Assembly: GCF_965137335.1 (NCBI RefSeq)
Contig: NZ_CBCRZD010000004.1
Reading direction: 5' to 3' (one strand)
DNA length: 64,000 nucleotides
Source: Empedobacter stercoris
GTDB taxonomy: Bacteria > Bacteroidota > Bacteroidia > Flavobacteriales > Weeksellaceae
The position numbers and the translations under genes are program-made. The notes beneath the pieces were generated by a model. That model was not told the DNA's origin. It made no database searches and was given only the letters and a program-made list of their open reading frames with translations. Below are positions 9,018-18,382 of the stretch, in pieces. Position 1 is the first letter of the stretch. Every line of letters begins with the position of its first letter.

Positions 9018-10482
9018 TGATTTTTTCTTTCAAAATAGTAACAACTTCATCTATTTCTTCAAAATTTAGATGAGCAAATCCTATTCTTATTGCTGTTTGT
9101 TTTTTTGTTTGATATAAAATTGTTTGCGGAATAAATAACCCTTTTTTAGCACAATTTCGTTTTAATTCCATCAAATTAATTGATTGATTAAAATTAATCC
9201 AAACCGCTAATCCACCAGTAGGAACTTTAAAATGAAGATATTGTCCTAATTCAACTTTCAATTTTTTGCAAAAATAATCGCGACGCTCTTGATATGTTTT
9301 TCGTAGTTTTTTTAGTATTCGATTGATTTCACCTTCATTAATCATTTCACCTAAAGTTTGTTCTATAAAAGGGTCAACTTGTTGGTCTAAAATAGATAAA
9401 TGCTTTCGCGCCTCTTCTATAAAATCTTTTGGAGCAACAATAAATCCAATTTGATAGCCTGGCGCAAGATAATTTCCAAATTTACCCGTGTAAAGTAGCA
9501 TTCCATTCTGATCCGAACTTGCTAATGGAAGAATAGGGTGACTGTTGTAATGAAAATCAAAATCATAATCGTCTTCTACAATTGCAAAACCAAATTCCTG
9601 TGAAAGTTGAATCAATTCAATTCGTCTTTGTGAACTTAATGTTACTGTTGTAGGGTAATGATGATGAGGTGTTACATACACAAAACGAATAGTTCGTTGT
9701 TCGCACAATGTTCGTAAATCTCTTGTGTTTAAACCAAATTCATCTGTTTTAACTTGAACTATTTTTGAATGTTGTGTCTGAAAAATCATATTACTTTTGT
9801 AGTAACTAAGATTTGAAACAGCAACATAATCATTTTGTTTTAAGAGAATTTGAGCAATCAAGAAAAGTGAAATCTCTGCACTTCTTGTGACGACTATATT
9901 TTCTTTCGAAATATGTAAACCTCTTGTTAAATTGAGATAATTAGCTAAATTTTTTAGAAAATAGTCGTTTTTTGATTGATTTATCTTCGAAATAGAAGTT
10001 TTTCGTTTTAAAATTGCCGAATATAATTTTGCTGGAATTTTTAATTCTGCCAATCGATGATCGATGGTTCCGTCAGTTAAAAACAATCGTTCGTTAAAGC
10101 TTTCGTAAGGATTATCCAATAAAATAGATTGTTCAAAATTAAAACCAGTTTTCTTTGGGTAGGAATTGATTGAAAATTGTGTAGGAATAGTAGTTTTCTG
10201 AAATTTTTGAGCAAATTGACTCAAGACATAACTTCCTTTATTAGGAACAATCTCTATCCAACCTTGCGCTTCAAGTTCCTGAAAACTATTGACTATTGTG
10301 TTGCGATGTAAATTAAGAATCAAACTCAATTGTCTTGTTCCAAGGAGTTTTGTTCCACTTGGTAAATAACCTAATTGTATTGCTTTTGCCAATTGATTTG
10401 CCAATTGTAAATAAATCGGAGTTTCTGAAAATCGATTGATTTCAATAAAACTATTGTAGGGTATTTCAGCCGGACTATTCAT
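9001..10482 (-). CDS. MocR/PdxR-type GntR regulator with aminotransferase domain
   Basis: A 493-residue fusion of an N-terminal GntR winged helix (about 15-85; ANQLAKAIQLGYLPSGTKLLGTRQL-type start, then NLHRNTIVNSFQELEAQGW) to a fold-type-I PLP domain (about 150-490). The PLP region shows the Asp-bearing IVEDDYDFDFHYNSH motif and a TGKFGNYLAPGYQIGF segment, whose Lys is the expected Schiff-base residue. Such proteins are transcription factors that sense PLP or amines, not free enzymes. It is divergent from a TonB receptor gene 83 bp away, so it probably controls that gene and itself. The ligand is unknown. Confidence 0.88.
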   Translation of the reverse strand: MNSPAEIPYNSFIEINRFSETPIYLQLANQLAKAIQLGYLPSGTKLLGTRQLSLILNLHRNTIVNSFQELEAQGWIEIVPNKGSYVLSQFAQKFQKTTIPTQFSINSYPKKTGFNFEQSILLDNPYESFNERLFLTDGTIDHRLAELKIPAKLYSAILKRKTSISKINQSKNDYFLKNLANYLNLTRGLHISKENIVVTRSAEISLFLIAQILLKQNDYVAVSNLSYYKSNMIFQTQHSKIVQVKTDEFGLNTRDLRTLCEQRTIRFVYVTPHHHYPTTVTLSSQRRIELIQLSQEFGFAIVEDDYDFDFHYNSHPILPLASSDQNGMLLYTGKFGNYLAPGYQIGFIVAPKDFIEEARKHLSILDQQVDPFIEQTLGEMINEGEINRILKKLRKTYQERRDYFCKKLKVELGQYLHFKVPTGGLAVWINFNQSINLMELKRNCAKKGLFIPQTILYQTKKQTAIRIGFAHLNFEEIDEVVTILKEKITKKAE

Positions 10483-10565
10483 TAACTAAAAACTGGTATA
10501 TCTTGATAGTTCGGAAAGATACTACATTCGCAGCAGTTAAACTAAAAGAACAAAGATTAAGAAGA
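10483..10565. promoter_or_regulatory. Divergent control region between MocR gene and TonB receptor
   Basis: An 83-bp gap that must hold both promoters and probably the MocR operator. It carries GTATATC and GATAC as imperfect opposed half-motifs around 10496-10525. MocR operators are often short direct repeats, and none is clear here. Confidence 0.4.
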
Positions 10566-12425
10566 ATGAAAAAGTTTACGCTCGTATTAGCTGTATTAGG
10601 CAATAGTGTTTTTGCCCAAATTACAAATGATACAATCGCAATTGGAGAAGTATCTATTTTAGATAATCGTCTAAACACACCACTTTCTAAAGAAAATAGA
10701 AATATATATGTTTTAAATAAAACAGAGATTAATAAGTTACCAGCAAAAACAATTCAAGAAGTTTTGCAATATGCTTCTGGAATTGATTTACGACAACGTG
10801 GTCCGTTTGGAACGCAAGCTGATATTTCGATGGATGGGGGAAGTTTTGAACAAACACTTATTTTGTTGAATGGTGTAAAAATCATGGACCATCAAACTGC
10901 GCATAATGCATTAAATCTTCCTATTCCTATTGAAGCGATTGATCGAATAGAGGTAGTAAGAGGTCCTGCAGCAAGAGTTTATGGAAACAATAGTTTGACT
11001 GGTGTTATCAATATTGTAACGAGACAACCAAAGAAAACAGGTCTTTATGCGAATACTTATTTCGGAACGAATTTTAAAAAAGATAACGAAGATACTGGCG
11101 ATACATTTACAAGTCGCGGTGTTCAACTTGGAGCTAATTTAGCTAAAGAAACGCATCAACATCAATTGTATGTAAGCCATGATTGGGGGAATGGTTACCG
11201 TTACAATACAGCGTATGAGAATAATAAATTGTATTACCAAGGTAACTTCCAATTTGATGAAGAAAATAGTTTGGTTGCATCGTATGGTTATGTGAAAAAT
11301 GGCTTTGGAGCGAATGGTTTTTACGCATCACCAGGTGATAAAAATTCGAAAGAATTAGTTGAAACCACTTTGGTTAATCTTCAGTCAAAACATAAACTTT
11401 CTGATCGAATAACTTTAGCCCCAAAAGTGAGTTATCGTTATAACTTTGATGATTATCGTTATTTTAAGAATGACTTGAATACAGCTCGTTCTAAACACTA
11501 TTCAAATTCAATTTCTGGAGAAGTAAATTCAACCTATCAATTGAATAAAGGACAAATTGGCGTAGGAGTAGAGTACAGAAATGAACAAATTTCTTCGACA
11601 AGTATCAAAAATCATACTCGTGATAATGTTGGTTTTTATGCTGAATACAAAACAGATCTTACACCAAAACTAAATGTAAATGTTGGTACTTATGTTAATT
11701 ACAATTCACAATATGGATGGCAAGCTTTCCCTGGTATTGATGCAAGCTATGCCATGAATTCTAACTTGAAATTTGTAGTAAATGCAGGTTCAAGTCAGCG
11801 AATTCCTTCGTTTACAGATTTATATTTGGATCAACGTCCTGGAAATATTGGAAATCCAAATGTAGAATCAGAAAAGGCATTTCAAACAGAAATTGGTTTC
11901 AAATACAATAAGAGAAATTGGAGTTTTAATTCCTATTATTTCTATCGTTCGATTACAGATTTTATCGATTGGGTACGTTTAACAACGAATGAGCCATGGC
12001 AAGCACAAAACTTTGGCGATTTGAAAACACATGGTTTTAATACGAAGGTGTCATATTTAGCGAACCTATCAACAAATCATAGTCTGAAATTCTCATTAAG
12101 TTATTCTTATCTTGATCCTACGTTCGAAAATGTAGATGAACAATACAATTCTAAATATAAAATAGAAAGTTTAAAACATCAGTTAATCAATACGATAGAT
12201 TACTCTATTGGAAGTACTACTATAAGTATCGCGAATCGTTATAATACACGTCAATCCTATAAATCATATTGGATTACTGATGCAAGAATAAGTCATTCGT
12301 TCAAGAATAATTTAGGAATTTATTTTGATGCTCAAAATATTTTCAATACCACGTATAACGAAGCAGGAGCTATTCCGTTGCCATCGAATTGGATGAGTTT
12401 AGGAGTTAAGTTTACAGGAATTTAA
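10566..12425 (+). CDS. TonB-dependent outer-membrane receptor
   Basis: A 619-residue receptor of the BtuB/FepA type for TonB-driven uptake across the outer membrane. The ATG at 10566 gives a clean signal peptide, MKKFTLVLAVLGNSVFAQ. A longer open frame begins 21 codons earlier and lacks a signal. The plug domain spans about residues 40-155 and includes VLQYASGIDLRQRGPFG, IEAIDRIEVVRGPAARVYG and NSLTGVINIVTR. The rest is a 22-strand-like barrel ending in a hydrophobic C-terminal strand. It is smaller than SusC or siderophore receptors, closer to vitamin or metal receptors. The divergent MocR gene suggests regulation by a PLP-linked or amine signal. The cargo is unknown. Confidence 0.88.
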   Translation: MKKFTLVLAVLGNSVFAQITNDTIAIGEVSILDNRLNTPLSKENRNIYVLNKTEINKLPAKTIQEVLQYASGIDLRQRGPFGTQADISMDGGSFEQTLILLNGVKIMDHQTAHNALNLPIPIEAIDRIEVVRGPAARVYGNNSLTGVINIVTRQPKKTGLYANTYFGTNFKKDNEDTGDTFTSRGVQLGANLAKETHQHQLYVSHDWGNGYRYNTAYENNKLYYQGNFQFDEENSLVASYGYVKNGFGANGFYASPGDKNSKELVETTLVNLQSKHKLSDRITLAPKVSYRYNFDDYRYFKNDLNTARSKHYSNSISGEVNSTYQLNKGQIGVGVEYRNEQISSTSIKNHTRDNVGFYAEYKTDLTPKLNVNVGTYVNYNSQYGWQAFPGIDASYAMNSNLKFVVNAGSSQRIPSFTDLYLDQRPGNIGNPNVESEKAFQTEIGFKYNKRNWSFNSYYFYRSITDFIDWVRLTTNEPWQAQNFGDLKTHGFNTKVSYLANLSTNHSLKFSLSYSYLDPTFENVDEQYNSKYKIESLKHQLINTIDYSIGSTTISIANRYNTRQSYKSYWITDARISHSFKNNLGIYFDAQNIFNTTYNEAGAIPLPSNWMSLGVKFTGI

Positions 12426-12477
12426 ATGATGACAACCATTTAATTCTCTTTTAATAGTTTATATTTTAAAATGCGGT

Positions 12478-12509
12478 GAGACAACTTTTTCAGAAAAGTT
12501 GTCTCTTTT
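12478..12509 (+). terminator. Rho-independent terminator
   Basis: Stem GAGACAACTTTT / AAAAGTTGTCTC with a tetraloop and a T-run, downstream of the TonB receptor. Confidence 0.9.
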
Positions 12510-12551
12510 CTTTCACGGATTTTCTGCCTAACTTTACCAAAATTTTTTCAA

Positions 12552-13538
12552 ATGATTATTATAGATTCTCCTTCTCATGATGCATATTTCAATATAGCTT
12601 TAGAAGAATACTTGTTGTACAATTATCCTACAGAAGATATTTTTTTATTATATATCAATGCACCATCTATTATTGTGGGGAAATTTCAGAATACGTTAGC
12701 CGAAATCAACTTGGATTATGTGACAGAAAATAGCATAAAAGTGGTGCGTCGTATGTCGGGTGGTGGGGCTGTTTATCATGATTTAGGAAATCTTAACTTT
12801 TCGTTCCATACCTTGTTGGGTCAAAATGATTTTATGGATTTTTCGACGTTTACAGCACCTGTTGTTAAGTTACTAAATGAATTAAATGTTCCAGCAAAAT
12901 TAGAAGGTCGAAACGATTTATTGGTTGATGGTAAAAAGTTTAGCGGAAATGCAAAGTTGGCTCGAAATGGAAAAATGATTCAACACGGAACAATTCTTTT
13001 TAATTCGGATATGTCTGTTTTAGGCGATGCGTTAAAAATCAATCCTTTAAAATATGTGGATAAAGCAATTAAATCTAATCGAGCACGAGTGATTAATTTG
13101 ATTGAATATTTTCCGAATGAAATGACCACTGACGAATTGAAAGCCTTGTTGATTGATGAAATGTTAACAACAAACGAAGGTTCATCAATTTACAATTTAA
13201 CACCAAAAGATTTGAATGGTGTTGCAAAATTAATCGAAGAAAAATACCAAACCTGGGATTGGAATTTTGGATTTTCACCAAAATATAATTTCAAAAATGC
13301 AAAGAAAATTCCTGCTGGATTTATCGAAGTTCATTTGGATGTAGAACGAGGCGGAACAATAGAACAAGCCAAAATTTTCGGAGATTTCTTTGCTTCGGAA
13401 CCGATAGAAGATTTGGAGAATAAATTAATTGGTGTAAAACATAATGAAACTGAAATTACGAAAATTTTAAATTCTGTTGATATCACGGCTTATTTTGGAA
13501 AAGTAACATTGGAGGATATTTTAGAATTGTTTAGATAA
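12552..13538 (+). CDS. lplA: Lipoate--protein ligase
   Basis: A 328-residue LplA-type ligase that activates free lipoate with ATP and attaches it to lipoyl domains of 2-oxoacid dehydrogenases and GcvH. It has the N-terminal IVGKFQN segment, the VVRRMSGGGAVYHDLGN lipoate-binding motif (about 72-88) and the GRNDLLVDGKKFSGNAK motif (about 119-135) with the catalytic Lys. A C-terminal accessory domain is present from about residue 240. Length and layout are those of bacterial LplA. It has its own upstream gap after the preceding terminator and is monocistronic. Confidence is high. Confidence 0.93.
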   Translation: MIIIDSPSHDAYFNIALEEYLLYNYPTEDIFLLYINAPSIIVGKFQNTLAEINLDYVTENSIKVVRRMSGGGAVYHDLGNLNFSFHTLLGQNDFMDFSTFTAPVVKLLNELNVPAKLEGRNDLLVDGKKFSGNAKLARNGKMIQHGTILFNSDMSVLGDALKINPLKYVDKAIKSNRARVINLIEYFPNEMTTDELKALLIDEMLTTNEGSSIYNLTPKDLNGVAKLIEEKYQTWDWNFGFSPKYNFKNAKKIPAGFIEVHLDVERGGTIEQAKIFGDFFASEPIEDLENKLIGVKHNETEITKILNSVDITAYFGKVTLEDILELFR

Positions 13539-13673
13539 ATAAGGTTCAATTATCCTTTATAATTTCTTTTGCTTTAGCTGTTTAATTTATATATTTTGAT
13601 ACATTTTTAAGCTTTCATAATTTTTAGTTGTAATGGTTTATGATTATCTTTAAATGATATCAATTATAAAAAT

Positions 13674-14246
13674 ATGTTTGATGAATTATTAAAAGAGATT
13701 AGAGCTTGTAAAGTGTGCGAACCTTTTTTAGCTCTTGGTGCAAATCCAGTAGTCCAGGCAGCTCCTAACTCTAAAATTGTAATTATTGGGCAAGCTCCAG
13801 GATTGAAAGTGCATCAAACAGGTGTGCCTTGGAATGACCCAAGTGGAGATCAGTTGCGTAAATGGTTAAATGTAACAAAAGATCAATTCTATAACCCTGA
13901 ATTGTTTGCATTAGTTCCGATAGGATTTTGTTATCCAGGAAAAGGGAAATCAGGAGATCTTCCACCAAGAAAAGAATGTGCGCCCTTGTGGCATGCGCGT
14001 TTATTGGATGAAATGAAAGAAGTTCAGTTGATTTTATTGATCGGTCAATATGCTCAAAAGTATTATTTGAAAGGGAATATGCACAAAAATATTACAGAAA
14101 ATGTATTGAATTTTAAGGAATATTTACCACGTTATTTTCCATTGCCTCATCCATCACCACGCAATTTTATTTGGATGAACAAAAACCCATGGTTTGTAGA
14201 AAATGTATTACCTGAATTAAAAAATAAAGTAAAAAATAGTTTGTAA
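13674..14246 (+). CDS. Uracil-DNA glycosylase-like protein
   Basis: A 190-residue member of the uracil-DNA glycosylase superfamily (the UDG-like alpha/beta fold used in base-excision repair). Motif 1 is IIGQAPGLKVHQTGVPWNDP (about 37-56), which resembles the GxAPG loop of family 4 and 5 enzymes. Motif 2 appears as FPLPHPSPRNF near 162-172, in place of the usual HPSP loop. Only two cysteines (CKVC, near residue 12-15) lie close together, so a full family-4 iron-sulfur cluster is not evident. It is probably a repair enzyme, though some members act on other substrates. Confidence 0.78.
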   Translation: MFDELLKEIRACKVCEPFLALGANPVVQAAPNSKIVIIGQAPGLKVHQTGVPWNDPSGDQLRKWLNVTKDQFYNPELFALVPIGFCYPGKGKSGDLPPRKECAPLWHARLLDEMKEVQLILLIGQYAQKYYLKGNMHKNITENVLNFKEYLPRYFPLPHPSPRNFIWMNKNPWFVENVLPELKNKVKNSL

Positions 14247-14285
14247 ATAAGTACTTTTAGGTATATTGATAATTTATTTAAAGCT

Positions 14286-14888
14286 ATGATTAATCAAGAT
14301 TTATTAATCCAATTTGGTGGAGAAATTAGAGATTTAAGAAAAAGTGAAATTATTTTTGAGATAGGTCATTTTCCTTCCTATTATTATCAAGTGTTGGAGG
14401 GAAAGGTGAAAATGAATAATTTTTCTGACGAAGGGAAAGAGTTTATTCAGAATATTTTCACTAAAAATCAGAGTTTTGGTGAGCCACCTTTATTTGTAGA
14501 TGAGCCTTATCCTGCAAATGCAATTGCGGTCACAAAAGGGAAAATAATTCAGATTGCTAAAGACTCTTTTTACGAATTATTGCAATCTCATCCAGAAGTT
14601 TCTTTGGCTGTGAACAAGAGTCTTGCTCGTCGTTTGTATTATAAATCGGTGATGGCACCAGAGATTTCTTCTCAAAGTCCCGAAAGACGATTAATCAAAC
14701 TATTGGATTATTTACGAAGTCACAACCAAAATACAGATACAGAATATTTGATTGATTTATCTCGTCAACAATTAGGGGATTTAACCGGATTACGTGTTGA
14801 AACTGTTATAAGAACAATCAAACATTTAGAGAAAAAAGGACAGCTCAAAATAAGAGATGGTAAAGTGATTTTGATTGCTAAAGACTAA
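14286..14888 (+). CDS. Crp/Fnr-family transcriptional regulator (chromosomal)
   Basis: A 200-residue regulator with a cyclic-nucleotide-binding-like beta-roll (about 10-115) and a C-terminal winged helix containing LSRQQLGDLTGLRVETVIRT (about 158-177). It lacks the N-terminal cysteine set of FNR, so it is not a classical iron-sulfur oxygen sensor. Its 3' end overlaps by 11 bp the last gene of the convergent oxidase operon, which makes it the natural candidate regulator of that operon. A 6-4-6 palindrome typical of this family lies upstream of the operon's first gene. It is distinct from the disrupted Crp/Fnr gene near 57 kb. Confidence 0.88.
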   Translation: MINQDLLIQFGGEIRDLRKSEIIFEIGHFPSYYYQVLEGKVKMNNFSDEGKEFIQNIFTKNQSFGEPPLFVDEPYPANAIAVTKGKIIQIAKDSFYELLQSHPEVSLAVNKSLARRLYYKSVMAPEISSQSPERRLIKLLDYLRSHNQNTDTEYLIDLSRQQLGDLTGLRVETVIRTIKHLEKKGQLKIRDGKVILIAKD

Positions 14889-15282
14889 AATTTTGTATGA
14901 TATAAAAAGCTGCCCAAGCAACAAATACAATAATAAATACCCAAACCCAAATAGGAATAGTCCTTGGATTTTCGCTCCCTTTAATTATAAAACTTTGATT
15001 TTTTCCTGTATCATAGGCGTTGATCATTAGAGGAAGTATTCCATTCACTTTCTCTTGATCAGAAAGTCCTTCTATATGAAGAATTGGTCCATTCGAAACA
15101 GTAAACCTGATAAGTTTTAGTCCTTCTTTTTTCTCGAATTTACTAACTATTCTAAGCAGATGTTCACCATCTGTTAATTTTGTTGTATCAAGTTTAAAAG
15201 TTACAGGAGGAACCAATTCAGCAATTGGTTTTTCTTCTTCGTCGATGTATAGGTAAACGATTATTTTTTTTTCTTCTGTCAT
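14878..15282 (-). CDS. Membrane-anchored protein of the oxidase operon
   Basis: A 134-residue protein with a soluble N-terminal part and one C-terminal membrane helix (about 108-130, IWVWVFIIVFVAWAAFYII). The soluble part has beta-sandwich-like spacing (VTFKLDTTKLTDGEHLLRIV) and no cysteines or heme motif. It is last in the operon with the cytochrome and oxidase subunits, only 13 bp behind the preceding gene, so a role in assembling or stabilising that oxidase is likely by context. I do not recognise a named family. Its end overlaps the convergent Crp/Fnr gene. Confidence 0.6.
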   Translation of the reverse strand: MTEEKKIIVYLYIDEEEKPIAELVPPVTFKLDTTKLTDGEHLLRIVSKFEKKEGLKLIRFTVSNGPILHIEGLSDQEKVNGILPLMINAYDTGKNQSFIIKGSENPRTIPIWVWVFIIVFVAWAAFYIIQNFSL

Positions 15283-15295
15283 GATTTCTTTTTTC

Positions 15296-15559
15296 TTAAA
15301 ATTTTAAAACAATATTTTTGATGTGTTTTTGATCTTTTTCTCCTGGTTTTATAAGAAATTTGAATGAATAGAACAATGTATATAATGTTATAATCGTTAT
15401 TAGGATAACGATGAACCAATCCCAATTAGATTCGGGACCAGTTCCGTGTGTGAAATCTTGTGTGATTTTTGGTTGTTGAAGTTTACAAGCATCACAAGCC
15501 TTTGCGTATCCATATCCAAGTAATAATAATAGTCCTATTTTATATTTAATTTGTCTCAT
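15296..15559 (-). CDS. Small exported membrane protein with CxxC, oxidase operon
   Basis: An 87-residue protein with an N-terminal signal-like segment, then ACDACKLQQP carrying a CxxC pair around residues 22-25, and one strong membrane helix (about 47-70). The CxxC should face the periplasm, where it could bind copper or handle disulfides during oxidase assembly; this is inference. It lies 1 bp from the cytochrome gene and is clearly co-transcribed. No named family is recognised. Confidence 0.6.
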   Translation of the reverse strand: MRQIKYKIGLLLLLGYGYAKACDACKLQQPKITQDFTHGTGPESNWDWFIVILITIITLYTLFYSFKFLIKPGEKDQKHIKNIVLKF

Positions 15560-15560
15560 T

Positions 15561-16550
15561 TTATTTGATTTTATCCATTATTTCTTTCACTTCTTCTACT
15601 GTTACTTTTTTACCGCTGTTACCCCAACTTGCTTTTTCGTAATTTATAATCGCTGTAACATCTTCTGGAGTAAAGCTTGCATTGTCACCTACAGCAGGCA
15701 TAGAAGCATATTCTGGTCTTGGGTCATATCCTTTCATAATAATGGTGATATACAATTCTAAATTATCCCCCATAACAATAGGACTTCCTTTAAGAGGAGG
15801 AAACGCGCCAGGTAATCCCTCGCCATTTGCTTGATGACAACTTGCACAATTGGTACCGAATAATGCTTCTCCATCTGGTAGATTAGTATCGGTAGAATTA
15901 CTGTTCGATTTTTTCTCTTTTTTATATAAAAATTTTACAGGTTCTACATCTTCTGCAAGTTTTACTTGTTGAAGACTTAAGAGATAAGCGACCAAATCTT
16001 TCGCATCTTTTGTAGGAACAATTTTTCCTTTGACACCAATTCTAAATTCATCAGGAACATTGACTTCCATTTCTCCTTCGTCAAGAAAATCTTTCGTTGT
16101 AAAAAGCCATTTATAAGAAGGCATTACAGATTCGGGAACAACAGCACGAGGATTGTATAAATGCGAATATTGCCATTCCAAACTCGGTTGTTTTTTTCCA
16201 ATATTAGTTAAATCAGGACCAGTTCGTTCAGTTCCCATTAAAGTAGCCGTATTCTGAAAAAAGTTGATACGCTTATTTCGAGCGTAATCCGCAGCAATAC
16301 TTGGTCGATCTCCAAAAACTTGATCCATGTCGACATTTCTAATTTGCTGTGTATGGCAAGCAACACAACCTTCTCTGATATAAACTTGTTTTCCATGTGT
16401 TTCTTCTGCTGTAGGAGGTTGACTCTGTGGCAATGGTCGATTTATTTTTTCGTTTTTGAAGGCAGGAAGAATACAAATAATTAAGGTAAGAAAAACAAAA
16501 AATGCCAATGCCGATGGAAATAGTTTTTTATGATTATTAAAGAAGTCCAT
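15561..16550 (-). CDS. Di-heme c-type cytochrome, CcoO-like with fused c domain
   Basis: A 329-residue membrane-anchored cytochrome c. One N-terminal helix (12-31) is followed by a CcoO/FixO-like domain with CVACH (62-66) and its far Met ligand region (ESVMPSYKW, about 140-148). A linker rich in Ser/Asn leads to a second cytochrome c domain with CASCH (235-239). In standard cbb3 oxidases the additional hemes are on CcoP; here a second c domain is fused to the CcoO-like subunit and no separate ccoP is present. It overlaps the ccoN-like gene by one base, so translation is coupled. It passes electrons to the catalytic subunit. Confidence 0.85.
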   Translation of the reverse strand: MDFFNNHKKLFPSALAFFVFLTLIICILPAFKNEKINRPLPQSQPPTAEETHGKQVYIREGCVACHTQQIRNVDMDQVFGDRPSIAADYARNKRINFFQNTATLMGTERTGPDLTNIGKKQPSLEWQYSHLYNPRAVVPESVMPSYKWLFTTKDFLDEGEMEVNVPDEFRIGVKGKIVPTKDAKDLVAYLLSLQQVKLAEDVEPVKFLYKKEKKSNSNSTDTNLPDGEALFGTNCASCHQANGEGLPGAFPPLKGSPIVMGDNLELYITIIMKGYDPRPEYASMPAVGDNASFTPEDVTAIINYEKASWGNSGKKVTVEEVKEIMDKIK

Positions 16551-18283
16551 TATATTGTAGTTTTATTTGCGTGAATAATATCTAAAAGTTCAGTTGGTGA
16601 TTCTGGAATTTTTATTTCTTTTTTAGGTTTAATCATTCTATAAAAATTATATGCAAACACAAAATGAGAAATCCACATCATAGTACCACCAATCGCTCGC
16701 CATAACCAATAAGGCATCATTGAAATCACTCCATCAAGAAATGGTTTTTTATCCATCCATAATAATCCTTTTTCCGTTGAACCAATCATTAATGAAATAG
16801 TATAGACAAGCAAACCTATTAAAGCAAGCCAAAAATGAATACCCACCGTAATACTTGGAGGTTCGTGAGAAGTAATCCTTGGAACAAGTGTGTAGGTAAA
16901 CGACCATAACATAAATGTGATAATTCCATACATGGTTAAGTGAGAATGCGCAACCGTAAAATCAGTGAAATGCCAAACAAGATTAGTTATTCGAAAGGCT
17001 TCAACCGTACCTTGCATTGATCCTGTAAAATAGAAAATGATGGATACCACATAAAAAGGTAATACATAGCTCAGTTTTAAACGATGCCAAGATCCTCTAA
17101 TAGTCATCATAAAATTAATACTTCCTGCTGCTACGGGGATTATCATACCTACACTTGCAACAATAGCAATGGTTTGCATCCACCATGGAATGGCACTAAA
17201 TATAAAATGATGAGTCCCAATCAACGTATAAAATAAAATTTGGGTCCAAAAAGCAAGTATACTTAAGCTGTATGAATAGACAGGACTGTTTAATTCTTGT
17301 GGAAGGAAATAGTACATCAATCCAAGGTTAAAAAACATAAACCACATTCCTACACCTTGATGCATATAATACCCTTGCGTAATTGTCTCACCCAAACCGT
17401 CTTGCCAGAATGGGAGGTAGGCTACAAGTAGTATGACAACAACAAACATCATTGCAGAAACAATATACCAATTGGATACGTAAATTTCTTCTGTTTTTCT
17501 AGACGAAATGGTTTGAAAATGATTGAAAATACTCAAAAGAATTCCGATAGCAAATACAAGCATTACTGGCCAAACATATTCTCTATATTCTCCACCGCTA
17601 TTATTAATACCTGCCATTAAACAAATACTTCCTATTAAGACAGAAGAATTAAGCAATATTAATGAGAGATAAGCAAGGTTTATGCTATATATTTTCGTAT
17701 TTCCAACACGAGGAATTACATAATATGAAAAACCAACCATCGCAATAGAAGCCCAACCCCAAAACACGATATTGGTGTGTACAGGTCTTAATCTCCCAAA
17801 GCTTAGCCAACTTACATAATCAGCATCGGGCGCAACAAATTTTATACCTAAATATTCGCCAATTGTTGTGCCTAAAATAAGCCAAACTATACTACAACCT
17901 AAGAACCAAAGGATAATCTTTTTTTCGTTTGTAGGAATTAAGATGCTTTTGCCTTCTTGTCGTTTGCTTTGTAAAAATCGAATATCATGTATTTCATTCA
18001 TTTGATCCACCAGTCCTCTTGGATCTTCAACGGATGTATTTAACGAAAGTTCATTTCCTAAGAGTTGAAATTCTAATTCTTTTTTCCGTTTTTCAAGTGC
18101 AGAAACATCTTCAGGATTCAACTTTTTTAACTCTCCATAGATTCGTTTAAGCTCTTTTTTTCGCAATACATTCTTAATTAAAGCATTTATTTTTACTAAC
18201 ACAAGAATTAATGCAAAAAATAATGGAATAAAGAGAAGTAATATTGTTAGCTGAAGTCCAGGCTCATTGAGTAAATTATTCAT
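16550..18283 (-). CDS. ccoN: cbb3-like heme-copper oxidase catalytic subunit
   Basis: A 577-residue heme-copper oxygen reductase subunit I with about 13-14 helices. An N-terminal helix and a charged coiled segment (40-110) precede the core, which is unusual. Metal ligands are visible: His169 in GRLRPVHT (low-spin heme), His308, His358 and His359 (CuB), and His446/His448 in AHSHL (hemes). Tyr352, six residues before the HH pair, matches the cross-linked tyrosine of cbb3 oxidases, which nitric oxide reductases lack. This argues for O2 reduction. It is first in a four-gene operon with no ccoP or ccoQ. An alternative would be a divergent oxidase-family enzyme of another type. Confidence 0.85.
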   Translation of the reverse strand: MNNLLNEPGLQLTILLLFIPLFFALILVLVKINALIKNVLRKKELKRIYGELKKLNPEDVSALEKRKKELEFQLLGNELSLNTSVEDPRGLVDQMNEIHDIRFLQSKRQEGKSILIPTNEKKIILWFLGCSIVWLILGTTIGEYLGIKFVAPDADYVSWLSFGRLRPVHTNIVFWGWASIAMVGFSYYVIPRVGNTKIYSINLAYLSLILLNSSVLIGSICLMAGINNSGGEYREYVWPVMLVFAIGILLSIFNHFQTISSRKTEEIYVSNWYIVSAMMFVVVILLVAYLPFWQDGLGETITQGYYMHQGVGMWFMFFNLGLMYYFLPQELNSPVYSYSLSILAFWTQILFYTLIGTHHFIFSAIPWWMQTIAIVASVGMIIPVAAGSINFMMTIRGSWHRLKLSYVLPFYVVSIIFYFTGSMQGTVEAFRITNLVWHFTDFTVAHSHLTMYGIITFMLWSFTYTLVPRITSHEPPSITVGIHFWLALIGLLVYTISLMIGSTEKGLLWMDKKPFLDGVISMMPYWLWRAIGGTMMWISHFVFAYNFYRMIKPKKEIKIPESPTELLDIIHANKTTI

Positions 18284-18382
18284 TGTAGATTTTTTTATTG
18301 TGATGTAATAAGTTGTACCAATTTAAACCTTATGTGAAAGCAATACCTATGCGTAGAATCATAAGATTAATTATAATCGTTC

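Noticed and set aside
16550..18283. Catalytic subunit read as a nitric oxide reductase
   Set aside because: The cross-link Tyr352 and all three CuB histidines are present, and NorB-type glutamate motifs are not evident.
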